A DNA stretch of 36,135 nt from a bacterium (GTDB taxonomy: Bacteria; Pseudomonadota; Gammaproteobacteria; Methylococcales; Methylomonadaceae): positions 1 to 36,135 of the forward strand of contig JAUVAA010000011.1 of NCBI GenBank assembly GCA_030591965.1, in the 5' to 3' direction. A program made the position numbers and the translations under genes. The first letter of the stretch is position 1, and each line of letters begins with the position of its first letter. This document shows, piece after piece, positions 1 through 8,365 of this stretch. The notes under the pieces are model-generated. The model searched no databases, was not told where the DNA came from, and saw only the letters and a list, made by a program, of their open reading frames with translations.

Positions 1-1097
1 CGGTTAATAATGTTGTCTGGCATCGTCATACCCACTTTAATGCTACTCATTAAGCGCCCATTGTAGTAATAATCAACTATTTCAAACCAAGCATTTAAAT
101 GCTGCTTAATAGCGGTTTCATATTCAGATAAAGGCTTATCCTGAAGAATCGTATCGGCGAGCTTATTCGCGCTACCCATAGCAATCAGCATACCGCTAGA
201 AAAAACAGGGTCTACGAAGCCACCTGAGTCGCCCAACATCACCCAATTATCGCCACATAAACGCTCGGAACTAGACTGATAATTATTAAATCGAAGTGTC
301 GGCGTCACGCGCTGTGCATTTGGTGCTAACTTCCGTAAAACACTATCACTCTTTAATAAATTGTCATATTGCTCTTCGGGCGTATCCCCATGTTGTAGCG
401 CATAACTTTCTGGTACGACAAAGCCCAACGATACCTTACCTTGTAACGGTATACGCCAACACCAACCTTGATCTATTCGGTCATTATGCACATAACCCGA
501 ATCAACTAATTCAGTTTGATCTACATGCGCAAATAAAGCAACATCTTGCCTTGGCCCTTTTTGCATGGGAATATTCAGCAAACGCCCTACTAAATTGGCT
601 CGACCCGCCGCATCAACAATTAAATCAGGCTCGCTGTTATCCCAATATCCAGCCGCCTCTTGCAGCGTTTCACCATCTAACTTAATGTGCTCTGAATCAC
701 CCACCTGACTTAGCACTACTTTTCGATTAATCAGTTTTGCACCAGCGCGTAATGCCGCCTCTAGCAAAGTTGCATTAAACTTATCTCTAGGCACATTGTA
801 AGCATAAGAAGGTAAATCGCTTGGCGTCTCGTCAAACCGAAACTCAAAAACTTCATCCGCATTATAAGTAAAACAAGCGCCTGGTTTGTATACGCTGTAC
901 GCGGCAACCTCTTGTTCAACGCCAAGATCTTGTAGCATAGGAACAATCATCGGCACTAAAGACTCACCCACCAAAATCGGTGCTTGTTCCGGCGCTGCAA
1001 AAACAACAACATTACAGCCTTCTTTACATAAGCGAATCGCTAATGTACTTGAAGCAGGCCCAGCGCCTAAGATGGCAATATTTTTCTTTGCAGACAT
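1..1097 (-). CDS. FAD-dependent oxidoreductase of the flavin halogenase-like group, C-terminus cut by window edge
   Basis: The reading frame starts at the ATG at 1097 and is still open at base 1, so about 365 residues are visible. The N-terminus has a dinucleotide-binding motif, GAGPASSTLA (residues 11-20). A GES motif follows at residues 44-46. WCWRIP at 212-217 matches the WxWxIP signature of flavin-dependent halogenases, and the second FAD motif GDSGGFVDP lies near residue 290. K71 in YKPGACF is near the position of the catalytic lysine of true halogenases, but that alignment is by eye. Such proteins are common in aryl polyene, resorcinol and xanthomonadin-type clusters, where some halogenate and others act as plain monooxygenases. 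It diverges from the acyl ligase operon across a 271-base gap. Family is fairly sure; halogenase activity is inference. Confidence 0.8.
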   Translation of the reverse strand, partial: MSAKKNIAILGAGPASSTLAIRLCKEGCNVVVFAAPEQAPILVGESLVPMIVPMLQDLGVEQEVAAYSVYKPGACFTYNADEVFEFRFDETPSDLPSYAYNVPRDKFNATLLEAALRAGAKLINRKVVLSQVGDSEHIKLDGETLQEAAGYWDNSEPDLIVDAAGRANLVGRLLNIPMQKGPRQDVALFAHVDQTELVDSGYVHNDRIDQGWCWRIPLQGKVSLGFVVPESYALQHGDTPEEQYDNLLKSDSVLRKLAPNAQRVTPTLRFNNYQSSSERLCGDNWVMLGDSGGFVDPVFSSGMLIAMGSANKLADTILQDKPLSEYETAIKQHLNAWFEIVDYYYNGRLMSSIKVGMTMPDNIIN

Positions 1098-1221
1098 ATA
1101 AAATCAGTTCCTATCATTTATTTAAAATCTCAGATTCTATTTATTTAAGTACAATCAATGGCCAGAATAGGGGTAATGAAAAAACAGCTTCCTGGCATAT
1201 AATCAATCGATAACACATTAA

Positions 1222-1248
1222 TATAATGTTAGAAAAACAATGTTTTTC
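1222..1248 (+). promoter_or_regulatory. Possible -10 box and adjoining 17-bp palindrome in the divergent promoter gap
   Basis: A perfect TATAAT lies at 1222-1227. It has no convincing -35 box at the usual distance. Five bases further is GAAAAACA-A-TGTTTTTC (1232-1248), a palindrome with 8-base perfect arms around one central base. The site is in the gap between the halogenase-like gene and the acyl ligase operon. Its place just after a -10-like box would suit an operator, but this is inference. Confidence 0.3.
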
Positions 1249-1368
1249 CATGAAATCAACATTGGCAGGGGGCACTATAAACAAGCAGCAGCAAATTATA
1301 GACTGCCTCTCTATAAAAAAGAAGCTACATCACTTGAATAAGGCCGCAGCGAGCGGCTAAAATAGCTA

Positions 1369-3036
1369 TTGTCCTTCCACCTATTGATACCACTCAGCAT
1401 AACTTTGACCAGTAGAATTCCAGAGTACATTTCGCTATGCGACACACTCCAAAACACCTTAAATAGCGCTTTTTGTGTTTACTCAAAAGAGACTACTATC
1501 TGTCGCGCTGACTTATTAGCCCATGCAATCGCTTTAAGTGAAAATTTACCCGCCAAAAGCTATGCAATCAATCTTTGCCAAGATCGTTATCTTTTTATAG
1601 TCGCCTACCTAGCGGTCTGCCTACGCCAACAAACATCACTACTGCCCTCCAACCAAAGCGCTAAAACCTTAGCCGATTTAACAGCAAGTTACCCTAATAG
1701 TTACGCTCTAAGTGATGATAAACTTGGTTCAGATTTCTATCTCTCCTATGATTTATTAGAAAAAAGCACCCAGCCTTGCCCGCTAATTGATATTGATCGC
1801 CCCTTATCTATTTCTTTTACCTCAGGCAGTACAGGTAAACCCAAAGCGATTATAAAAACATGGCGCGAATTCCAAAAATCAGCCGAACTGGCATTGCAGC
1901 GATTTGAGCTACAAAACCAAGCAATAACTCTACTATCTACCGTTCCCATGCAACATATGTATGGTTTGGAAACCTCATTTTTCTGGGTGTTATTTTCTCG
2001 AATGAAATTGCATAATAGTCGGCCGTTTTACCCTGAAGATATACGCACTACACTCGCAGACCTGCCAGCAGAAAAAATTCTCGTTTCTACCCCGAGACAT
2101 TTAAAAATCTGCAGCCAAACACAAGGCCAGTGGAGCACTATAAAGTTCATTCTCTCTTCAACAGCACCTATGGATGGCACGCTTACACAACAAATAGAAA
2201 AAAACCTAAACGCACCGCTATTTGAATTATTTGGCAGTACCGAAACGCTCTCTTTTGCCTCGCGCCAAACGAGCAAGTCAGCGCATTGGCAACCTTATAC
2301 AAGCATCCAGCTAAAACAAAATAACGGCCAGTTTGTGTTGCAAGGCGGACATATTATTAAGCCTCTCATATTAGATGATACGTTTGAAATAGATGATAAA
2401 GGCGACTTCAACCTACTCGGCCGTTCTGCAGATTTAATTAAAATTGCCGGAAAAAGGGCGTCATTACATGAGCTAAACCAACAGTTAGCTAGCGTTTCCG
2501 GCATTGAAGATGGCGTGTTCTTTTTAAGCAAAAATGAACGACTTTCCGCTCTAGTCGTTAGCAAGCTACCCAAAAAAACGATTATTAAGCATTTACGCCT
2601 AGCAATAGATGAAGTCTTTTTGCCGCGCGCCCTCTATACAGTTTTTACCCTACCCCGTAATAATATGGGTAAACTACTCAAAACAGAACTCGAGCACTTG
2701 ATACAAACACAACAAATGCTAGCTACTAAACAATACTATTGCATCCCAGCGACACACCCCTGCTTTGCCGGTCATTTCCCAAATAACCCGATTGTGCCTG
2801 GCGTAGTACTGTTAACTTATGTACAACATCAGCTACTAGCCGCATTTCCCAATAACCGAATTTGCACCTTAACCCAAGCCAAATTTTTACATCCTTTACT
2901 TCCTGATCAAGAATTTAGCGTGTCCCTCACTCAATCATCAGCACACAACATCAAGTTCACCTGCATGCGTGGGTCAGAAACGCTAGTCACAGGCACCTTT
3001 ATTATTGCCGCCAAAGAGGGGCAATCTCATGACTAA
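1369..3036 (+). CDS. Acyl-CoA/acyl-ACP synthetase fused to an ApeI-type hotdog dehydratase
   Basis: Two domains in 555 residues. Residues about 1-450 form an AMP-binding ligase: P-loop TSGSTGKPK (151-159), ELFGSTET (286-293), GRSADLIKIAGKRASL (351-366) and catalytic lysine K435 in NNMGKLLK. Residues about 455-550 form a hotdog dehydratase with GHFPNNPIVPGV (468-479), H469 being the likely catalytic histidine. Aryl polyene clusters carry these two activities as ApeH and ApeI, sometimes fused. The likely role is loading a starter acid and dehydrating 3-hydroxyacyl-ACP. The start is uncertain: a stop lies two codons upstream, and the only early starts are TTG codons at 1369, 1384 and 1405, with no clear ribosome binding site. 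The TTG at 1384 gives an N-terminus IPLS that looks family-like. The stop overlaps the next gene by 8 bases. Confidence 0.85.
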   Translation: MSFHLLIPLSITLTSRIPEYISLCDTLQNTLNSAFCVYSKETTICRADLLAHAIALSENLPAKSYAINLCQDRYLFIVAYLAVCLRQQTSLLPSNQSAKTLADLTASYPNSYALSDDKLGSDFYLSYDLLEKSTQPCPLIDIDRPLSISFTSGSTGKPKAIIKTWREFQKSAELALQRFELQNQAITLLSTVPMQHMYGLETSFFWVLFSRMKLHNSRPFYPEDIRTTLADLPAEKILVSTPRHLKICSQTQGQWSTIKFILSSTAPMDGTLTQQIEKNLNAPLFELFGSTETLSFASRQTSKSAHWQPYTSIQLKQNNGQFVLQGGHIIKPLILDDTFEIDDKGDFNLLGRSADLIKIAGKRASLHELNQQLASVSGIEDGVFFLSKNERLSALVVSKLPKKTIIKHLRLAIDEVFLPRALYTVFTLPRNNMGKLLKTELEHLIQTQQMLATKQYYCIPATHPCFAGHFPNNPIVPGVVLLTYVQHQLLAAFPNNRICTLTQAKFLHPLLPDQEFSVSLTQSSAHNIKFTCMRGSETLVTGTFIIAAKEGQSHD

Positions 3037-3934
3037 GCACTGGCAAGACAATAAAGAACGCAGCACACCGCTCGCCTTAAAAGCGATACGTTGGGTTGCT
3101 TTACATCTAGGCCGCCCCGTTGCGCGCACCTTTCTTTACCCAATCACTGGCTATTATTTATTATTTGCCAAACCACAACGCCAAGCCTCACTACAGTATT
3201 TGACTCGCGTATTAAAGCGCAAAGCCACATGGCTAGATAGTGCCAAACATATACATGCGTTTGCCTCTACTATTCTCGATCGTGTTTATTTGCTAACAGG
3301 ACAATTTAACAAACTAGATATTACTTTCCCTTCGGAAAACGTCCCTCTAAGTTACAGCAAAGACGGTGTCGGCTGTCTGCTGCTCGGCAGTCATATCGGT
3401 AGTTTTGAAGTCTTACGTAGTTACGCCGTCAGTAACTACCCTTTACCCATTAAAATTTTGATGTACGAGCATCAAGCTCCGATGATGGTACAAGTACTTA
3501 ATGCGCTTAACGCTGATGTGGCCAATACACTAATTACCTTAGATGGATCACCTAGCGGTCTATTAAAAGTAAAAGAAGCCATAGATAGCGGCACAACCGT
3601 CGGTTTATTAGGCGATAGAATCCTAGGCGAAGGCAAAGACAAAACTGTTACCTGCACATTGCTAGGCGAACCCGTTAAAATGTCTACCGCCCCAATTCTT
3701 ATGGCCTCCGCATTAAAAGTGCCGCTAATTGTCTTTTTTGGTGTTTACTTAGGCGGTAATCGCTATAAAATCCACTTTGAATTACTCGCTGAAGAAGTTA
3801 TCTTGAACCGTAAAACTAGGCAACAAGATATACAAGCCTATACGCAAAAATACGTCGATATACTCGAAAAACAAATGCTAGAAACACCCTATAACTGGTT
3901 TAATTTTTATGATTATTGGCAAAAAGATGAATAA
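3029..3934 (+). CDS. LpxL/HtrB-type lysophospholipid acyltransferase
   Basis: Member of the lipid A biosynthesis acyltransferase family, which moves an acyl chain from acyl-ACP onto a lipid acceptor at the inner membrane. The catalytic HX4E motif is visible as HIGSFE, followed by GLLGDRILGEG, typical of the family. It has 301 residues, close to the family's usual length of about 300. The ATG at 3029 is chosen because AGAGGGG precedes it at good spacing; a TTG 24 bases upstream also opens the frame. It overlaps the ligase gene by 8 bases (ATGACTAA), which suggests translational coupling. In aryl polyene loci a similar enzyme (ApeK-type) is thought to attach the polyene to its lipid carrier. 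That role here is inferred from context. Confidence 0.85.
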   Translation: MTKHWQDNKERSTPLALKAIRWVALHLGRPVARTFLYPITGYYLLFAKPQRQASLQYLTRVLKRKATWLDSAKHIHAFASTILDRVYLLTGQFNKLDITFPSENVPLSYSKDGVGCLLLGSHIGSFEVLRSYAVSNYPLPIKILMYEHQAPMMVQVLNALNADVANTLITLDGSPSGLLKVKEAIDSGTTVGLLGDRILGEGKDKTVTCTLLGEPVKMSTAPILMASALKVPLIVFFGVYLGGNRYKIHFELLAEEVILNRKTRQQDIQAYTQKYVDILEKQMLETPYNWFNFYDYWQKDE

Positions 3935-4361
3935 TAAAATTCTGAACCAAACACAATTCGCACACCTAATTCCCCATGCGGGATCAATGATGCTAATTGA
4001 CCAAGTGGATTCATGGACTGATAAACAAATTCATTGTTCAACTCAATCGCATTTAGCCAGTGATAATCCATTACGCTTAAATAATAGCTTGTCAGCAATG
4101 CACCTTATCGAATATGGCGCGCAGTCTATGGCCATTCATGGCGGTTTATTATCAGGAAAATCTTCACCCGGATTTTTGGCGGCTGTGCGGGGTGCGCATT
4201 TTCATATTGATAACTTAGATACAATTACTAGCTCACTGCATATAGAAGCCAGCGCAGAACTAAAAATAGAGAATGGAGCTGTTTATTCATTCCGCATTAC
4301 CGATAGTCACAACATTTTGTTGCTTGATGCCCGAGCAACCGTTATTCATACCCAACCATGA
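3927..4361 (+). CDS. ApeP-like 3-hydroxyacyl-ACP dehydratase, hotdog fold
   Basis: Small single-domain protein of 144 residues from the ATG at 3927. The conserved IPHAGSMMLID stretch near the N-terminus is the hotdog dehydratase signature that holds the active-site histidine. A central helix-like stretch, LSAMHLIEYGAQSMAIHGG, matches the position of the hotdog helix. An ATG at 3909 would add six residues, but 3927 matches the usual family N-terminus and gives an 8-base overlap with the acyltransferase. It is the second dehydratase in the operon besides the ligase-fused domain; two distinct dehydratases working together are typical of aryl polyene synthesis. Its stop overlaps the following ketoreductase start as ATGA. 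Confidence 0.8.
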   Translation: MNNKILNQTQFAHLIPHAGSMMLIDQVDSWTDKQIHCSTQSHLASDNPLRLNNSLSAMHLIEYGAQSMAIHGGLLSGKSSPGFLAAVRGAHFHIDNLDTITSSLHIEASAELKIENGAVYSFRITDSHNILLLDARATVIHTQP

Positions 4362-5077
4362 AAAAAGCACTGATTACTGGCGGCAGCGGCGATATTGGCT
4401 CTGCTATTTGCACTCGCCTCGCGCAAGATAATATCCATGTGATTGTGCATAGCAATCATAACTTTGACAAAGCACAACAGATCGCTGATAGCATCAAACA
4501 ACAAGGTGGCTCAGCGGAAGCAATCGCCTTTGATGTCTGCGATGCAGAGGCAAGCGAATCTGCCGTCAAACAACTCTCTGAATCTGGATTGATTCAAATC
4601 ATTATCAATAATGCCGGCATCCATCGCGATGCGCCACTAGTCGGTATGAATAGAAAAAATTGGACGGATGTGATTGATGTCTCGTTGCATGGTTTTTACA
4701 ATGTCACCCAACCGTTATTAATGCCAATGATTCAAAGCCGTTGGGGGCGCATCATAAATATGTCTTCAGTGGCTGGCGTGATGGGAAATCGCGGGCAATG
4801 CAATTATTCCGCAGCAAAAGCCGCGTTAAACGGTGCGACAAAATCGCTCGCTCAAGAACTCGCCTCGCGCAAAATTACCGTGAATGCCATTGCTCCCGGC
4901 ATTATTCAAGGCAACATGACGGAAAATAGTTTTGATGCGCAGGCCATTAAAAATATCGTGCCTATGAAACGCGCGGGCAAACCCGAAGAAGTCGCTGCCC
5001 TTGCTGCCTTTTTATGTTCTGATGATGCTAGCTATATCTCAGGGCAAATCATTAATATTAATGGTGCGATGACTTAA
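4358..5077 (+). CDS. FabG/ApeQ-type 3-oxoacyl-ACP reductase
   Basis: Classical short-chain dehydrogenase/reductase, 239 residues. The NADP-binding GGSGDIGSAI is at residues 8-17, NNAG lies in the middle, and the catalytic serine and YSAAK tetrad occur as SSVAG and YSAAKAALNG. The C-terminus, YISGQIININGAMT, is typical of FabG. It reduces 3-ketoacyl-ACP to 3-hydroxyacyl-ACP in the cytoplasm, the step before the dehydratases encoded just upstream. It is the last gene of the overlapping plus-strand operon (ATGA with the dehydratase). The general FabG of fatty acid synthesis normally sits with fabD, acpP and fabF, so this looks like a dedicated copy. It converges on the FAD enzyme gene across a gap of about 35 bases. 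Confidence 0.9.
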   Translation: MKKALITGGSGDIGSAICTRLAQDNIHVIVHSNHNFDKAQQIADSIKQQGGSAEAIAFDVCDAEASESAVKQLSESGLIQIIINNAGIHRDAPLVGMNRKNWTDVIDVSLHGFYNVTQPLLMPMIQSRWGRIINMSSVAGVMGNRGQCNYSAAKAALNGATKSLAQELASRKITVNAIAPGIIQGNMTENSFDAQAIKNIVPMKRAGKPEEVAALAAFLCSDDASYISGQIININGAMT

Positions 5078-5090
5078 TAAGCAATTATTA
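5075..5090. terminator. Weak A/T hairpin in the convergent gap
   Basis: TAATAA and TTATTA can pair around a GCAA loop at 5075-5090, between the end of the ketoreductase and the convergent FAD enzyme. The stem is all A/T and no clear T-run follows, so any terminator role is weak. Confidence 0.2.
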
Positions 5091-5112
5091 GACATAAAGG
5101 TAAGCTATAACT

Positions 5113-6705
5113 CTAACGCAATAACTCAAAAACATCCTTTAAATACCTTAGTCGACTCTCCGGAACTTCAGGCGCATAAGCCTCTAGTTCTGGGAACCCT
5201 ACACATGCTTCTGCAACCACCTCAGCAGCCAACTCTCTAATCAAGGCAATATTCTGAATCAACTGTTGCTGTAATTCGGTATCATTCTGCTCTTTAAGCA
5301 AATCTTTATTTAATTGCTGCAAAAATCCAATCTTGCTGTAGTTGATAAAAATATCGCTCTTCTCAATACTTGATAAATCTATTTCTGCCCACTGCCGAAA
5401 AAAGCCCTGCATCTGCAAATTAATCTGATAAATTTGCTGTAAAGAAGTCGCAGCAATTTCCATAAATGCTAAATCACAAAACTTATCTCTAAAAAATAAT
5501 AAGGCCGCACCACTCCAATAGAGCGTGTAATCCCAAATGATTTTTATGCTCATCACTTTGGCATTCGCCATAATCGGATACTGATCTTCATAGACGGGGC
5601 AAAATGCTAAAAATAAAGTACGAAATAACTTTTCATATTGTTCTGTTCTAGCAGCAATATCCTCACCCGTATATTGCTTAACAATCAAGTCACCAATAAA
5701 GCCATTATTAAGGGCAATAAAATCGCTGCCTGGTGAATAAAAGGGATCAAGAAAAACACCGGCATCGCCTGTAATTGCCCAGCCGTCAGCCGAATACATT
5801 TTTTTGCAATTATGCGAATAATGTTTCAGCGTTAGAAAGTCCTGAAACTTATCTATGTGCTGCTCAATAATCTGTGCGCATTGAGGTTCATATTTTTTCA
5901 ACCACACTTTTGCACGTTCAAAGGTATTAATTTCTGCATATGGATGAAGTTTGGCATCGGCAACAATACCTATACTGGTTGCGCCTGATGATAAGGGAAT
6001 TAACCAAACCCAATAGCCTTTACCCAATAAATGATTGGTACTGAGTCGCCGCGGCGCATTGACTCGAGCTTGCCAGTCTGGTTTCTCACTCCAATTATCA
6101 ATACTGATTTCATGATTGATACGAAACCAAGAGGCGTTAATATCGTGATAGGCGGGTTTTGCTAATTTTAATTTACGCTTCAATAAGCTCATTCGGCCAG
6201 TTGAATCAACCAACCAGTTGGCTTGCACAACGCTTTCTTGGCCGTTATGTACCATAACGGCTTGATGTTGATTTTTACCAAGCGCAATATCTTTAATTTT
6301 ACAGTTATCTTGAAAATCTATGCCTAACTGCAGACATCGTTCAGCTAAAGCATTTTCAAAACGCCCTCGATCTAATTGATAGCTTTTAGCTGCTGGAAAA
6401 TCATTTGGCCCTAGCTCTATACGCCGGCTTATATCTAAATTATCACCCTTAGTATAAAAAAATCGTAGACCTAATTTAGGCAGCTCATTATCTAGCTGTG
6501 GCTTTAAGCCTAAGATATTTTCAAAATAGTGACTGGCAATTTCAACTGAGGATTCACCTACTTTATGTGCTGCCTCGGGCACTGGGTGCATTGATTTCTC
6601 TGCTATTAAAATACGCAGACTGGCAGCTTTCCGTTTGAGCTGTATGGCTAAGGTTAGTCCAGACAGACCGCCCCCCATAATGAGCACATCATACTGTTGG
6701 TGCAT
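5113..6705 (-). CDS. Flavin-dependent halogenase-like FAD monooxygenase
   Basis: 530 residues, the full length of the tryptophan halogenase family (about 500-540). GGGLSGLTLA (11-20) binds FAD and VGES lies at 49-52. K77 in PKLGLRFF sits very near the catalytic lysine position (79) of PrnA/RebH-type halogenases. WVWLIP at 232-237 is the exact WxWxIP signature, and GDAGVFLDPFYSPGSDF (313-329) is the second FAD motif. It is the last gene of the minus-strand operon, 83 bases after the desaturase-like gene. Halogenation or hydroxylation of an aryl or polyene product is plausible. The substrate is unknown, and many family members in similar clusters have not been shown to halogenate. It needs a flavin reductase, and none is visible here. 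Confidence 0.75.
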   Translation of the reverse strand: MHQQYDVLIMGGGLSGLTLAIQLKRKAASLRILIAEKSMHPVPEAAHKVGESSVEIASHYFENILGLKPQLDNELPKLGLRFFYTKGDNLDISRRIELGPNDFPAAKSYQLDRGRFENALAERCLQLGIDFQDNCKIKDIALGKNQHQAVMVHNGQESVVQANWLVDSTGRMSLLKRKLKLAKPAYHDINASWFRINHEISIDNWSEKPDWQARVNAPRRLSTNHLLGKGYWVWLIPLSSGATSIGIVADAKLHPYAEINTFERAKVWLKKYEPQCAQIIEQHIDKFQDFLTLKHYSHNCKKMYSADGWAITGDAGVFLDPFYSPGSDFIALNNGFIGDLIVKQYTGEDIAARTEQYEKLFRTLFLAFCPVYEDQYPIMANAKVMSIKIIWDYTLYWSGAALLFFRDKFCDLAFMEIAATSLQQIYQINLQMQGFFRQWAEIDLSSIEKSDIFINYSKIGFLQQLNKDLLKEQNDTELQQQLIQNIALIRELAAEVVAEACVGFPELEAYAPEVPESRLRYLKDVFELLR

Positions 6706-6760
6706 TAAAATTTTCCTACTTTAAAGTACCTGAGTACGATTATTTAAAAAAAATAGTACG

Positions 6761-6784
6761 TTAGCGGACTGAAGCCTGCCCTAC
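6761..6784. repeat. Half copy of the GTAGGGCGGACT palindromic repeat
   Basis: TTAGCGGACTGAAGCCTGCC followed by CTAC resembles the right arm of the complete palindrome at 12917-12970, with a few mismatches. It lies 4 bases beyond the stop codon of the desaturase-like gene. Only one arm is clearly kept. Confidence 0.5.
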
Positions 6785-6788
6785 TTGG

Positions 6789-8294
6789 CTATTGAGCACA
6801 CAAATCCCACAGTTCTTTTTGCTGCCTCAAACCTAAAACTTTTTGTGCAGCTTGCACGCCGGAATAGCTAACTCCGTACACGCCGCCACCAGGTGCCGTC
6901 CAATGCCCAGCGAAGTAAAGTCCTTCAATGGGGGCTTTATTCGCAATCCGATTTGCCCCCACTTGTTTAGGACTAACATCCCAACCATAAGCAGCTCCTT
7001 TATGATTTAGGGTATAACGCTGCAGTGTTGCTGGAGAACCCGCCTCAATAAATAAGGTATGAGCTTTTAATCCTACAATCTTTTTGTCAGCAAAATCTAG
7101 CATTTTTTCGATATATTGCGCTTTTTCTGGCGACCAATGGTTCGTCTGATCAAAATTCGCTAGGATTGTTAACATCACTAAATGTTCGCCTTTCGGCGCT
7201 AAACTATCATCGACTAAAGTAGGAATAGTAATACTCATCCACGATAAGTCGCCCTGAACGGAACAGTTAAAATTAGCCTCATGATCCAGCTCATCATAAT
7301 AAAATGCTTCATGATGTGCGCCTGCCTGCACAACATCCAAGTCCGTCGCTATATAGACCACAAAAATAGACATCGATGGCTGCATATTTTGTAAACGAGA
7401 TAAATACCGTTTGGGAAAATAGCTTTCTCCAACCAACTGTTTCACCGTCAACAGCATATCGGCATTAGAAATAACAGTATTTGCTGCGATGAATTCGCCG
7501 GAAGATAAGAGCACGCCTTGTACCTGATTATCGCTAACGGTAATGCGTTCAACATGACATTTAAAACGAATGTCTCCACCCGCTAGCTTTAAGCCAGCGA
7601 CTAAAGCATTCGCTAAGCCTTGAAAGCCACCTTTACAATAATACGCACCATCCTCAACATACCCCATCAGCATACTAGCCCAATAAACAAAAGATACTTG
7701 TTCAGGCGGTAAACCTAAGTACGGCCATAATGCGGCGAAAACACTCTGTAATTGTGGGTCGCGAATATAGTCCCCCCAAACATCGGCCAAGGTACTACGC
7801 CGATATTTAAACAATAAATTCAACTCAGAATTCATCACCGCTAAATCGTCTGACGCTATCACATCATCAGCCTTGGCAACCTGCTCTGCTAATTGCAAAC
7901 AAAGCATTAATAAATTTTGTAATCCTTGGCGCTCGTGCGGAAACAGCTTACCAAGTTGCTCGACAAGCGCATCAATAGATGTAGGTAGTTCAACCGACAC
8001 TGCCCCCACTGAAACAAAGGCAAATGGATTCACCTCAATAAATTCTAGCTGTTCATAACTATCCACAGCCTGAAGTACTTTACGTATTATTTGTCCACCG
8101 GCAAAACCCTGCATACCGCAACCGCTAGTCAGATGAACACCGGCATCAAATGTGTATTTCTTACGCTTGAACCCATGCGCGTAACCACCTGCACGATCAT
8201 GCTGCTCCAACACTAAAACTTGTCGCCCCGCTTTTGCCAATAAAGCCGCAGCCGTTAAACCTCCGATACCACTACCGATAACGACAACATTCAT
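6789..8294 (-). CDS. Phytoene desaturase/carotenoid isomerase-like FAD oxidoreductase
   Basis: 501 residues, the usual size of the CrtI/CrtISO/retinol saturase superfamily. The N-terminal motif VVIGSGIGGLTAAALLAKAG is followed by EQHDRAGGYAHGF, the signature of this group. The C-terminus has GLYFAGHWTAPGGGVYGVSYSG, the second FAD-contacting region. Members desaturate or isomerise conjugated polyenes. No carotenoid genes (crtB, crtE) are visible, so a substrate made by the neighbouring acyl-chain machinery is more likely than phytoene. A degenerate palindromic repeat (8323-8358) lies between it and the upstream secreted-protein gene. Confidence 0.8.
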   Translation of the reverse strand: MNVVVIGSGIGGLTAAALLAKAGRQVLVLEQHDRAGGYAHGFKRKKYTFDAGVHLTSGCGMQGFAGGQIIRKVLQAVDSYEQLEFIEVNPFAFVSVGAVSVELPTSIDALVEQLGKLFPHERQGLQNLLMLCLQLAEQVAKADDVIASDDLAVMNSELNLLFKYRRSTLADVWGDYIRDPQLQSVFAALWPYLGLPPEQVSFVYWASMLMGYVEDGAYYCKGGFQGLANALVAGLKLAGGDIRFKCHVERITVSDNQVQGVLLSSGEFIAANTVISNADMLLTVKQLVGESYFPKRYLSRLQNMQPSMSIFVVYIATDLDVVQAGAHHEAFYYDELDHEANFNCSVQGDLSWMSITIPTLVDDSLAPKGEHLVMLTILANFDQTNHWSPEKAQYIEKMLDFADKKIVGLKAHTLFIEAGSPATLQRYTLNHKGAAYGWDVSPKQVGANRIANKAPIEGLYFAGHWTAPGGGVYGVSYSGVQAAQKVLGLRQQKELWDLCAQ

Positions 8295-8322
8295 TTTTTT
8301 AATTTCCAGTAGCTTAAAAACT

Positions 8323-8358
8323 GTAGGGCTGACATTAGCGAACTAAAGTCCGCCCTAC
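8323..8358. repeat. Degenerate copy of the GTAGGGCGGACT palindromic repeat
   Basis: GTAGGGCTGACATTAGCGAA runs into CTAAAGTCCGCCCTAC, giving two imperfect arms of the same palindrome seen at 12917-12970 with a shorter centre. It lies in the 71-base gap between two minus-strand genes of the biosynthetic operon. Confidence 0.65.
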
Positions 8359-8365
8359 GTGCTTT

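Noticed and set aside
296-1213. Plus-strand frames of 129, 71 and 77 codons
   Set aside because: They lie opposite the long halogenase-like gene, which has clear FAD motifs; their products show no family features.
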